This document shows positions 35,110 through 45,980 of a stretch of DNA of 64,000 nucleotides, one piece after another (position 1 is the stretch's first letter; each line of letters begins with the position of its first letter). The stretch lies in assembly GCA_018343915.1 (NCBI GenBank), contig JABRWF010000001.1, positions 5,722,595-5,786,594 on the forward strand, given 5' to 3'. The notes under the pieces were generated by a model. It worked only from the letters and a program-made list of their open reading frames with translations. It did no database searches and was not told the origin of the DNA. Made by a program: the position numbers and the translations under genes. Source of the DNA: Agroathelia rolfsii (lineage: Eukaryota; Basidiomycota; Agaricomycetes; Amylocorticiales; Amylocorticiaceae).

Positions 35110-38100
35110 CTACGGGGATTTCCTCTGGAATATCCCTAGCTCCCATCCCGCCGTCGTAGATGCTACTGTCTCCGTAAAGTTTTCTAGTGGTCGAAAGGGA
35201 ATCTCCGCCATTGCCGCAGCTGTCAAGCGTTTCGGAGCACTTGGGAACTTCCGGTGAAACTTTTGAATCAGCTCCGAAGCATTCCGCACATCCGCTTCCC
35301 TCTCCCATGAGTCCTCCCCCGGATATCCTTTCCAAACCACAAGGTATTCGATCTTTTTAGTCCTCCTATTGATCCGCGAATCTTTGATCTCCTGGACTTC
35401 ATGCTCCTCTTCTCCTTCAATTTCCACGGGCTCCGGAGGTTTAGTATGTCGTGCGGATGGTACATGTGGTTTCAGCAGGGAGACGTGGAAAACATCGTGG
35501 ATTGCCCATCTCCGTGGTATGGCCAATCGGCATGCTCTATCTCCGACGATTTCCATCACTTTGTAAGGACCGACCCACTTGGCGGAGAGTTTCTTACTAG
35601 GCTGTTGAAGCTTCAGGTTTTCTGTACTAAGCCATACCAAACTACCCTTTGTGTACTTAGGGTGTTTACTTGCATGTTTGTCAAAATAATATTTCATCCT
35701 TTCGTTTGCAAGGTTAATGGCGGCCTTAGTGTCTTCCTGAAGCTCTGAGACTTTTCCGAGCCAATTCTCCGCTCCAACAGTGTTTACAATTCCGGCCGTT
35801 GTAAGGTCCATGTGCGGGGAAAATCCATAGTTCAACTCAAATGGAGAAAATCCTGTTGCTGCTTGTTGCCGATTGTTGAGAGCAAACTCTGCCACATGAA
35901 GTACACCAGCCCAATCACTTTGGCAATGGGAGACATAGTTCCGAATGTATGCTTCTACCTCCTGATTGAGCCGTTCCATTTGTCCGTCAGACTGAGGGTG
36001 ATAAGCTGTGGAGAGAGAGGTCTTTATTCCTAGCTGCTTATGAATTTCCCTCATCACTTTACTCGCGAATTGAGGGCCACGATCTGAAGTCCACTGTTTC
36101 GGAAGACCATGCAAGCGGAAAATGTGCGTGAGGTAAACATCCGCCATCTCTGCCGAAGTGATTGCCTCTCTGGTCGGAATCAAATGGCACATCTTTGTGA
36201 GACGGTCTACTACGACAAGAATGGAGTCGAATCCTTGTGATTCCGGGAGCTTAACAATCATGTCGGAAGTCACGTGTTCCCATGGGCGCCCCGGAGCTGG
36301 GAGCGGAGCAAGGAGACCTGCCGGAGCTTGTCTAGAAGCCTTGTTGGCTTGGCAGGTTAGGCAGGACTCAACATATACATTGACAGCCTTTGTAATCCTG
36401 GGCCACCAGTAGTTTCTGCTAACCAGTTCCAATGTTTTGTGCCTGCCGGGATGTCCTGCTGCAAATGAGTCATGGTACTTCTTGATGATTTCCGATCGGA
36501 GCTCCGGATCACGAGGAACATAAATCTTTCCTCTGTGGAGAATAAGACCATTTTCCTCATTCCACTCCTCAATACCCTTTTGCAGTTTTACAGGTCCGAG
36601 CTCCTTGACAACCGATAGTGCCTCCGCCACTTCCGCATCCCTTCCCTTCCGCCTGATCCGGTCCAGGATCTCCTTTTCGCCGTGGATCTCCACATGTCCT
36701 CTTCGAGCAGCATTGATGCGGAATAACTTGGGGTCCAGTACCACTTGATCCATATTATCTTCGGAGTCAGATACCTTGAAATCCGGTCAACGGGAGAGTG
36801 GGTCCGCTCTTCCGTTCTCCAATCCCTTTTGATAGGAAATGACAAAGTTGAACTCCGAAAGGAAAAGAGACCATCGTGCTTGCCTCCGCGTAAGGTTCTG
36901 CGCAGTTTTCCAGTACTCTAGGTTTTTATGGTCTGTTCGGATCTCAAATGTCTGAGGTAGGCCAATCAAATAGTGGCGCCAGTTGTCTAGTGCTCTAATG
37001 ATTGCCAACATTTCCTTGTCCCAGATATCGTAGTTCCGTTCCGCTTGGTTCATTGACTGCGAAAGAAAAGCGACTGGTCTCCATGAATCATCGGACTGTT
37101 TCTGAAGGAGGATGGCTCCGGTAGCGTAGCTAGATGCATCTGTCTCCACTCTAGTTTCTGCATGCTGATTATACCCAGCTAGAACAGGTGCTGTTGTAAA
37201 TGCCTTTTTGAGAGTATCAAACGCTTCCTGCTCCACTGATCCCCAAGTCCATTCAACCTTTCCGGTGAGACGATCCAATGGTTTGCAGATAGTTCCGAAG
37301 TTTTTGATGAACCTCCGGTAGTAATTTGCTAACCCTCGGAACTGGCGGACCTCCGACACTTTAGTCGGAACAGGCCAATCCAATATTCCGCTTACTTTCT
37401 CCGGGCTCATCCTTATCTGGCCAAAGGAGATTAATGCTCCGAGGATGTCAACCTCTGGTACATTGTACTCAAACTTCTCGAGATTGGCGTAAAGATCATT
37501 TGCTTTTAGGATCTTCAGGACTTCTAGCACAAAGCTCCGGAGTTCCGCTTCATCCTTTCCTCCCACAATGATATCATCAATGTAATGTACAATGTGTCCT
37601 GTTTGGTGCAAGTGATATAGGACATCGTCCATCATTGTCTGCATTGTTGCAGGAGCATTGCACAATCCAAATGTCATGACAAGCGGCTCGAATAGCCCTC
37701 GGTTCGTAATAAAGGCAGCTTTATACTCATCCCCCTCCCTTATATGGATATTGTTGAAACCCCAACGGAGATCGATCTTTGCAAAAGTACGGAATTGAGT
37801 CATTTTGTCTTGTAGTTCGGAGATGAGCGGAAGTGGGTATGCATTTTTAATTGTCTCCGCATTTAGCTTCCGATAGTCCTGCACTGGCCGGAGGGTACCA
37901 TTCTTCTTAGGAACAAAAAACATCGGGGCAGCGATTGGACTCTCCGACTTCCGGATATATCTTTTTGCTAGATTCTCTTCCAAGTACTTGTCAAGTGCAT
38001 CGGATTCCTTAGGAGACAATGGGTATGCCTTACTCCTCTTAAGGTTAGCTCCTTCCCTCAAGAGAATTTTGTGATCCCATGGTTTCCTTATAGGGAGACG

Positions 38101-38670
38101 GAAAGAATCCTCCTTGGAGAAGACTGTACTATACTCCTTTGCCCATTCCGGAAGCGATGGGAGCTCTGCGGCTGCGGATATCCTGACATCAGAGTCGAAC
38201 CGTATATTTGCTTGTTTCCAATCAATGACTGGGTTCTCCAAACGAAGCCAGTCAATTCCAAGTATAACATCTTCCGGACCAATATCTGTGACTAGGAACG
38301 GAAGGCATTTTTGAACATCTCCGATCGTAGTTTTTAATATGGCTACATGGGTTATCAAACCGGACTTGTTTGCGGAATTGTCTATATTATATACAGAAAT
38401 GGGTCTGGGCAATGTTTGTATACGAATCTTATTTTTTTTTACAAAGCCTTCATGTATAAAGGATGAGGAGGCACCGGAATCAATCATAGCTGATGTAGAG
38501 ATGGAAGATAAAAGTCCATGGAACATAATAGGTATATGAAGGTGCTGTCCATTTGCACCAGAAACAGAGGAAAAGATAGAGATAGAAGTAGAATTACAAG
38601 AAGAAAAAGAAGACAATCTATTTTGAATATATGGGTCAGCCAGAATGGCCCTTTCTTCTGACCCTCTTAA
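35110..38670 (-). pseudogene. Gypsy G pol, one in-frame stop
   Basis: 1187 codons in the -1 frame relative to gag. Domains in order: aspartic protease (MIDSGASSSFI, about 38500), reverse transcriptase (FAKIDLRWGF, YIDDIIVG about 37575), RNase H (TDASSYATGAIL about 37140), integrase zinc domain (HPGRHKT...CLTCQANK about 36440-36340), integrase core (TSDRGPQF), chromodomain (HEVQEIKDSR...EYLVVWKGYPGEDSW about 35400-35300). The single break is TGA at 36787-36789 in the conserved LSRRPDF, fitting CGA to TGA. Otherwise it is open to TAA/TAG at 35110, so the element may have been active recently. Confidence 0.93.
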
Positions 38671-40001
38671 AAACCCAATCGGTCCTTAAGTGCCGCAAAG
38701 GCTAGTGCTTGCTCTTCAACCATTTTTTGCAGGTCCTCTGTAGTCAACCCCGAACTGTTTCCATCCGCTCCGGCGGAGGTCTGAGTAACGGAGGACGCTT
38801 GAATCCTTGCGGGATTTCGAGGCGGAGGCTTCGGAGGGTTGGTTCCTACTTGTGCTGCCTGGTAGCGGGTCACCTTAGGATTGGTACAATCCACTACAAA
38901 ATGTCCATATTGCTGGCAGTTGAAGCACTGTACTGAGGACATGTCCCTTTGTGGACGGGGCTGTTGCGGAAAGCCTGCAGAGTGCGGAGGACTTGGCGTT
39001 AGGCCTGCATTGATGACTATAGGATTAGCGGAGGTTCCGCTTCCGCTCTGGCCATTTCCGGAAGGCCTCTAGTTATCGCGCCAAAGTCCTACGGACCTAA
39101 GGCCTTCTTCTGCATCGATTGCCGCTTCCACCAGGTGCTCTAAGGAGTCCTTGCGATCCTTGCTGTACCCTCCGATCACTCCGCGAATTCTTGAGTGGAG
39201 CCTGTCAAAGAAGCGAACCTGCTGATCCTCCTCCGACAACTTAGTCTGGGCTGCCAGAGAGTAGAACTTGCTGGCGTAGTCTTGCATGGACTGGGAATGC
39301 TGCTGAAGGTCCTTGAGCTGCTGCAGTGCATGTCTGCCAAAGTCCCTGGCTCCATACAAGGCCTTGAATGGCTTGTAGAAGTCTTCGAATTTGAAGGACT
39401 TAGCCTTCATTTGCTCATGGAATTTCTCTGCCCATGCTCTCGGAGCTCCCTCCAATAGTCCTAGGAGCAGGCAGCCCTTTCTTAGCTCCAAATTGAAAAC
39501 CTCCGGGTTGAGCGCCAGATAATTCTCAAAACCCACAATGAAGGACCTGTACTTAGTCCAATCACTAGTGAATTTCTCGGGCTTATCCCCGATTTCCTTA
39601 CTTGCGGCTACTACTTGCGGAGTGGAGGTTTGTTAAGCAGAGTGTTCAACTATATCCGTCAGTCTGTCTTGATTCTTTTTGACCTCGAGCAGCATCCTTG
39701 TGAGTGTCACAGTACTCTGCTCTAGGGAGTTAAAGATTCGGAGGGTCTCCTCCGTGGTGAGTGGTGCGGGGTTTACTGGAGTACTAGCTCCGCCACGTCT
39801 TCCGGACATTTCGGTATTTGGGGGGTTGGGTGCGGAGCTAGGCTCAACGCTGGACAATTCTATTTGCATTTGTTGGGAAGCTTCGCTACCTTCACCGGTG
39901 TGAGAACTAGAATCCTCCAAGTAGTTATCATCGTCCTCTGAGGACATAAAAGTTTGAGCCCTTTGTCGTTCTTCTTCGTCTCCAGAGGCTCCGGATTCCA
40001 A
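38667..40001 (-). pseudogene. Gypsy G gag, two in-frame stops
   Basis: Acidic, Ser-rich N-terminus, capsid region (FTSDWTKYRSFIVGFENYLALNP...LLGLLEGAP), then a CCHC knuckle (CFNCQQYGHFVVDC, about 38925-38885). Stops at 39633-39635 (CAA to TAA) and 39069-39071 (CAG to TAG) break it. The natural stop at 38667-38669 sits in the slippery site. No ATG is available at the 5' end: codon 40001 is TTG and the frame stays open upstream, so a non-AUG start or a lost ATG is possible. Confidence 0.88.
38670..38676 (-). promoter_or_regulatory. -1 ribosomal frameshift heptamer GGGTTTT (Gypsy G)
   Basis: The minus strand reads TTG GGT TTT TAA in the gag frame. A -1 slip gives TTA AGA GGG and continues directly into pol. 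Identical to the site in Gypsy F although the following sequence has diverged. Confidence 0.75.
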
Positions 40002-40392
40002 TGCGGAGAGCGGGATTTTTCTTCTTCTTTCTGGGCCTAGAGCTTGGCCGTACAGTAATCACTCAAAAATCTATGTATCGTAAAATATTCTTTAAATGCG
40101 CAATGCAGTTTTGATCCCCACAAGGGACTCCTAGAACGGAGGGTGTATTAGACCCTTATTCCGCTTCGGATACAGCCGATAGTTCCGGGGTTATCGTTCC
40201 CCTGTTCTATCGTCTAGACGGGGTTGTAAATGAACTCCAGGGAGTCACACAATTGCTTCCCGAAACCGTTCAATGCGCACTTAGAGTATTCGAAAATGTC
40301 CGTTTCTAAAAATATGCTCTTTGTGCGGGATCGCTAATCGCTGCCTTCTTGGACCGCCGGAGTCCAAGGGAAACCTAGTAGCTTTGACCTAA

Positions 40393-41221
40393 TGTCAAGG
40401 GTACACTCCTTGACTGTGCAAAGTGTATACTCCTAACACTAAAATCTAAGTACTGCACAAATAAGGTTTTCCCACAGATATGTTCCCTAATTTATTGAAG
40501 GGCAACACCGGGTACTCTTCCGTACTTATGTCCGAGGCTCCGACTCTTATTCCAACAAACTTCGTAACTTACTTGAGGGGATTTCCACCACCTCCGGTGT
40601 AAGTGTGTGCTATAGCTGAGACGGGCTAGGCCCTGCGGAATGAACCCTGAAGGCGAAGTTTCATTGAGTAATACTATAAGAGAAATACAAACATATAATA
40701 CTTGCCTGAAGGCGAAGAGGTCAAAGCTGGCCTTTCAGAACAAGTTACATAGACTACTTATACTACTTGCGGAAGCTCCGCGCTAGTTCCGCTGCGGAGG
40801 CAAAGAATAGAGGAAGTAGATTATGTAGGGGAAGACCTTTTCCCTAACTCCGACGGGCAGCCGTGCGGAGATACAACACTTCCGGAGGTTCCGCGCTCAG
40901 GAGCGGAGCTCCTCAGGAGCTCGGGAGCGGAAGCTCGGAGGTGTGTAACGGAACCAGTATCCGTTAGGAATCGGTCAGTGGTCGGAGGTTTGTACTCCGG
41001 GGTTGTGTGGAATGGTGAACAGGAAACGCACAACTCACGATTACTCCTGTAGCGTGCGGCTTAGTCACATGAGGGCCAATCACCTGACCGTTCACTGCCT
41101 ACAGTCCACGCCCTAAGGGTAATAAAAGAAAAAGATAAAAGGAGACAAAAATTTGTAAAAATAGTTCCAATAAAATTAAATAATTTGCAAAAATTCTGTC
41201 CATATTTTCCAACTCATGACA
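40393..41221 (-). repeat. 5' LTR of Gypsy G
   Basis: 829 bp, plus strand TGTCAAGGGTAC to CAACTCATGACA. The element's leader begins at 40392 (TTAGGTCAAAG on the minus strand); this does not start with TGG, so priming from a tRNA 3' CCA end is not evident. Confidence 0.95.
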
Positions 41222-42403
41222 ATTACCCGGATTACTCCAGCCCCTTCCTGTACCAGGCAAACCATGGGAACATGTAACCTCGGATTTGATTGTTAAATTA
41301 CCTAAGTCACAAGGATTTGACTCAATTCTGGTGGTAGTAGATAGGCTGACGAAACTGGCACATTTCATACCAACCAATGAAAACATTTCTGCCAAAGACA
41401 TAGCTGAACTATATGTTAAAAATGTGTTCAAACTTCATGGTACACCGTCAACTTGGACCTTGGATTGTGGCCCCCAATTTGCAAGTCAAGTGATGAAAGA
41501 TATACACGCAAGCCTCCATATCAAAACTGCGTTGACTACTGCATACCACCCACAAAGTGATGGACAAACGGAGCGTGTAAATCAGGAGGTAGAACAGTAC
41601 CTCAGGATTTTCTGCAATCACCGACAGACAAATTGGGTGGATTGGTTACCTTATGCGGAATTCATGCATAACAATAGGAAAAATGAGAGCACACGCACAA
41701 GTGCTTTTGAACTTACCTATGGTTACATTCCAAATTGGGAAGCCAAAGATATCCCAGATCCAACTCCAGGAGCCTTCAACTGGATAGAAAACGCCAAGGA
41801 GGCACGAAAGGAGGCTCAGGCAGCCTTAGGAATGGCAAGAGAACAAATGGAACAATCGTACAACAAAGGAAAAAAGATGTTCCCGGACATTGAGGAAGGA
41901 CAGGAAGTTTGGCTTAACACACAAAACCTGAAGCTTGATAGACCATCCAAAAAACTAAGTCAAAAGTGGATTGGACCCTATAAAGTACAGAAGAAGCTAA
42001 ATGACCTGAACTACCAACTGGATCTTCTAGACAACCTCAGAATCCACAACGTTTTCCATGTCCATTTACTAAAGCCTCATCATGCCTCAGATTGCCACCA
42101 AAAGCCGCTGCCTCCGGTAGAAGTGGAAGGAGAAGAGGAGTACGAAATGGAAGAAGTACTCAACTCGAGATTGCGGCGCGGAAAGCTGGAGTTCTTAGTA
42201 ACTTGGAAAGGATACCCAGGAGAACAAACCTGGGTTAGAGAATCCAATATGCATGCAGACGATGCTATTAAAGAATTCTACAAATCAAATCCAAGTGCAC
42301 CAAGAAAAATCAGCGCAGCAACCTTTGGTCTCCTACCCTTCCAAAACTGGGACAACTTGACAGAATGGCAACCCGAGGCGGATTGCCCCTAAGGAGGGGG
42401 TAA

Positions 42404-43386
42404 TGTTACGAGTCGCTTGTTGTACTATAATTTTATTTCGGATTTTTCATTATTTTTCTGAATTTTCTCTGATTTTTCTCTATTTTCTGAGGTATATACT
42501 GTATATTACGTAAACATATTCTGATGACTAAGCAAGTTATGTGACCAGTCAACCACGTGACTGGCCATCATGTGACCACTAGTCACGTGACACATTATGT
42601 AAGCAGGGTCTAGAACATGGGTCCGGATCATGACACCACTTTAGACTCACTATAATAATAATGGCGCAATATCATGCCATACTTAGCATTACTATGCACA
42701 GACCATGTAACGGCGCACAGACCAGGTAGAATTAGTATATAACCCTGTAGTGCTCCTACCTGAAGACCTTAGATTCGTTCTCTTCATCTTCAGGTAAGCA
42801 CAGTAGTGCTCTGTACTAGATAGATACTGACATAATAAAAACTTCGTCTTCAGAGTCATTACCTCTTAAGGCGTGATTGCCTGTCCCCCTCTCTCTCTCT
42901 CTCTCTACCCCCCTCCCAAAATCCCTTAGGCTCTGTGCCAGAGGGTTACTGTGTGCTTCGTGCTACAGTAGTAAAAGAGGACGCTTTGTGCCCCTCTTTT
43001 GTTAAGCGTGCATAAGACAGGTCCAGGCCTTTGGCTGACCATTTGCATTGCTGTAAACACCACATAGTGCTTAGTGCACTCAAGCAAACAAAGGCGTCGC
43101 CCTGCGTTTGTCGCGGTTAAGATACATCGCACCCATATCCACATACACAAGATACTTCTTGTCTTGACAATAGACCTCGTGTGAAAGCTTAGTAAGCTTG
43201 GAGTAACACCTGGTGATTGAAAAGCTAGAAGTTGCGTGATAGCGGAGACCGGGCAAGGAAGTGTACACCCGCGTATCCTAGGTCTTAGGAGTTGTAAAAC
43301 AGCCTTACTGGCTACCCTGCACCTTACAGGGGTTGACGTAGACACTAGTTGAGTTTTGGTGACAAGAGGCAGGTGTGCTCTTGACA
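42404..43386 (+). repeat. 3' LTR of Gypsy F
   Basis: 983 bp, TGTTACGAGTCGC to GTGCTCTTGACA, seven transitions from the 5' LTR. Confidence 0.95.
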
Positions 43387-43871
43387 AAAATCATATAAAA
43401 TAAAATAAAATCAGGAAAAACCAGGGAAAAATCAAGAGAGTAGAAAAGCCAAAAGTTCAACTTATGACATAGTGTAGCAATGCCCCTAAAGTGCTAGTTG
43501 CTAAGCAGCTTACTGCTAGATAGCAGCCCTATGGGTTTATAGAGTTGCCTCTTTAATATCTTGGGGCTTGTAGTGATATAGGTAGCATAGCAAGCAATTA
43601 GACATATAGCAGATTGAATAGGAGGTCCAGCAAGATCATGTATAGAGTGAAGAGACCAAGCAGAGACAAGATACTAGATAAGATACTCAAGAATGCTCAA
43701 GTCCACAGATTAATCACTAGCTATGCAGTAGGTATAGAGCTTGTTTAGGGCTGAATACACTTAATTTTCTGACTACTATATCTACTACATCAAGTACAGT
43801 ACTATATACTAAGTATAGTAGTTAAGAAAATGATAAATAAAGAAATAGAGGAAAACAATAAGTGTCATAAC

Positions 43872-45490
43872 TGTCATGAGTTGAACTTTTGGCTTTTCTA
43901 CTCTCTTGATTTTTCCCTGGTTTTTCTATATTTTTCCTGATTTTATTTTATTTTATATGATTTTCTTTGATTTTGTGCATTGAATGTTTTGCTTACTGTA
44001 CTTGCATTTCTTTTCTGATCATTGAATCCTTTTAGAGGGACCTTAGGGTAGTATTCCTTTACCTTATTTTCTACTCTGATTATCTTATCTCATCTTTGAT
44101 CTTATTGAATATGCTTTTTACTTTACATGTTTGCATTTCTCCTCTTTGTGGCTGATGTGGCTATACTTTCATTCTCCTCTTCAATATTAGGACTCAGCTA
44201 CTGTATAGTTCATGTATATACTTAAGGCTGGCTGTCCTAGAGAATACTTCTCTAGTTCAGACCACTCTGTTCACTACTCAGTGTTCTTTGCTCAATCTAC
44301 TCTTTCACTTTCTTATGTCTTGGTGATGATGATGCTGGCTGTCAAGAGCTGCCTTTGCAGCTAGCTCGGGCGATGCGGCAATACCCCTGGAGCGCTAGTT
44401 GCTAAGCGGCTCACTGCCAGATGGCAGCCCTGTGGGTTCGTGGAGTCACCTCTTTGATATCTTGGGGCTTGCGGCGATACAGGTGACACGGCGAGCAGGC
44501 ATGGCATACGGCAAGTTGGTGCGGGTGTTCCGGCAAGATCAAGCGTAGGCGGAGAGATCAAGCAGGAAGAGAAAAGCTAGACAAGATACTCGAGGACGCT
44601 CAAGTCCACAGGTTGACCGCTGGCTATGCAGTGGGTGTAGAGCTTGTTTAGGGCTAAACACACTTAATTTTCCAACTACTGTATCTACTACATCAAGTAC
44701 AGTACTATATACTAGAATACAGTAGTCGCAGAAAGATAAATAAAGAAATAGAGGGAAAACAATAAGGACAATAAGTAATAGTGCACGCCGCGTGCTCTGG
44801 TCATTGTGCCACGCTGTGCATGAAGGCGGGGTTGCCTTCCTTTGGAACCATCGGCGGTCTGATCGTCGATCAGAGCGCGATCATAGTGGGGAACCAAGCA
44901 CGATCTTCCCAGATAGGAAGGATCTGCTAGTGGGGACACATGGCAACTCAGGGATTGACATCAAGAAGGGTTGTTGTCATGTGGAATGCTCTGATGGACA
45001 GAAGTATGCCAGTGATGGGAAGAAAGCATGAAGGGCGGCCTTGCACATGGCTCCGGGGAAACGTCAGCAGACACATCGGAAACGCGTCCGATGCATGGGA
45101 TATGCGGCGACTCAGAAGGGAGGGCGTTGCCGGAGACTCCGTCGTAGGTGTTTGCGTATGTTGATGTGCGCAATCGGGACGTTTGGCGGCCGGGTGCATT
45201 GGTGGGTTGTGACACTGGCTTGTCTCTGCTTATATTCTATGTCTATATTGTCAAGAGAGGCTGTGTACTCTAATAATCAGTGAGGGATAGGGTATCTCAA
45301 TAGTCTGCTCTGTTAGGGACACAGGTATGTAAAGTTCAATGATGTTTGGCATTTGTTAGCCCTTGCCAGGGGTATTCCTACCATGTTTATTTTCTCAGTT
45401 CCCCACCACCTTTTCTATTGTCTCCTACCCCCCCTCTCTTTTTATGGTTGTTTAGAGTGGTTGGTCATGGCCTCTGGCCATGCCCTGACA
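43872..45490 (+). mobile_element. Solo LTR, family H (copy H2), with nested D LTR
   Basis: TGTCATGAGTTGAAC to GCCATGCCCTGACA with ATAAC on both sides (43867-43871, 45491-45495). Net 739 bp. Confidence 0.94.
44340..45214 (-). mobile_element. Solo LTR, family D, inside H2
   Basis: 875 bp, TGTCAAGAGCTGCC to GGGTTGTGACA, with CTGGC on both sides (44335-44339, 45215-45219). Confidence 0.95.
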
Positions 45491-45582
45491 ATAACCCACT
45501 AATGCACCCAGCTACCAAACATCCCAATTGCATACATCAACATTTGCAAACACTTATGACAGAATCACTAGCAATGCCCTCC

Positions 45583-45950
45583 TGTCAAGAGCTGCCTTTG
45601 CAGCTAGCTCAGGCAGTGCGGCAATGCCTCTAGAGTGCTAACTGCTAAGCTACTCATTGCCGGATGGCAGCCCTGCAAGTTTGTAGAGTTGCCTCTTTGA
45701 TATCTCGGAGCCTGCAGTGATACGGGTATTGCAGTAAGCAAACAAGCACACAGCAGGTTGGGCAGGTACTCTAGCAAGATTGAGTGTAGAGCAGAGAGAT
45801 CAAGCAAGAAGGTAGAGACTAGACAAGACAATCAAGGATGCTCAAGTCTACAGGTTGACCACTGGCTATGCAGCAGGTGTAGGGCTTGTTTAGGGCCAAA
45901 CACACTTAATTTTCTGGCTACTATATCTACTACATCAGGTACAGTATATA
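45583..45950 (-). repeat. LTR family D fragment (D8)
   Basis: First 368 bp of the reverse-oriented D LTR, ending ACAGTATATA where a mariner end begins at a TA. Confidence 0.88.
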
Positions 45951-45980
45951 CACTGAGTGACAAAACTGTCTCAATATTTG
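45951..45980 (+). repeat. Mariner copy 4, 30-bp terminal fragment
   Basis: CACTGAGTGACAAAACTGTC and ten more bases match the mariner terminus. It is preceded by TA in LTR D8 and cut by LTR-I2. The remainder is absent on the far side. Confidence 0.8.

Larger units (their letters stand above)
34270..41221 (-). mobile_element. Chromodomain Gypsy retrotransposon G, full length, nested in F
   Basis: 6952 bp with two 829-bp LTRs (34270-35098, 40393-41221), TSD ATTAC (34265-34269, 41222-41226), coding on the minus strand. LTRs differ at 17 sites by eye, 16 of them transitions. Purine tract AGGAAGGGAGTAA adjoins the 3' LTR (35099-35111). It is related to Gypsy F at protein level, and its LTR family is B'. 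This is the best-preserved retroelement in the window. Confidence 0.96.
31878..42392 (+). pseudogene. Gypsy F pol: protease-RT-RNase H-integrase-chromodomain
   Basis: Protease MIDSGATSTFI near 32060; reverse transcriptase with [10 protein letters not shown] and YIDDIIIA near 33010; RNase H TDASGYAT near 33455; integrase zinc domain HPGRAKT...CLLCQANK at 34138-34250; integrase core from 41286 (SDLIVKLP...); chromodomain (EEVLNSRLRRGKLEFLVTWKGYPGEQTW) near 42150-42240. Gypsy G is inserted in the integrase at 34270. In-frame stops at 32727, 32896, 33366, 33369, 33978 and 33999 all fit CGA, CAG or CAA to stop. The chromodomain would direct integration to modified chromatin. Confidence 0.94.
28321..43386 (+). 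mobile_element. Chromodomain Gypsy retrotransposon F, full length, with nested LTR-B and Gypsy G
   Basis: Two 983-bp LTRs (28321-29303, 42404-43386) differing at seven sites by eye, all transitions, and a TSD AAAAT. Order is gag, protease, reverse transcriptase, RNase H, integrase, chromodomain. Purine tract AAGGAGGGGGTAA (42391-42403) precedes the 3' LTR. It is interrupted by solo LTR-B (30191-31053) and by Gypsy G (34270-41221). Many C-to-T nonsense changes make it defective. Confidence 0.96.
27673..43469 (-). mobile_element. Solo LTR, family H (copy H1), split by Gypsy F
   Basis: Pieces 27673-28320 and 43387-43469 form one H LTR of about 726 bp (TATCAGGGCATGG to ACTTATGACA), the inverse of H2 (43872-45490). 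The Gypsy insertion gives AAAAT on both sides (28316-28320, 43387-43391). Confidence 0.88.
27637..43862 (-). mobile_element. LTR family D (D5), split by LTR-H1 and the Gypsy inside it
   Basis: Left piece 27637-27672 and right piece 43475-43862 join in register across LTR-H1. Flanks of H1 are TAGTA (27668-27672) and TAGTG (43470-43474). The right piece stops at AAACAATAAG where another D LTR (D7) enters. Confidence 0.85.
43863..45582 (+). mobile_element. LTR family D fragment (D7), split by LTR-H2
   Basis: The first nine bases (TGTCATAAC, 43863-43871) and 45496-45582 are one D LTR 5' end, joined across H2. It is cut at 45583 by D8, and the rest is missing. Confidence 0.82.
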
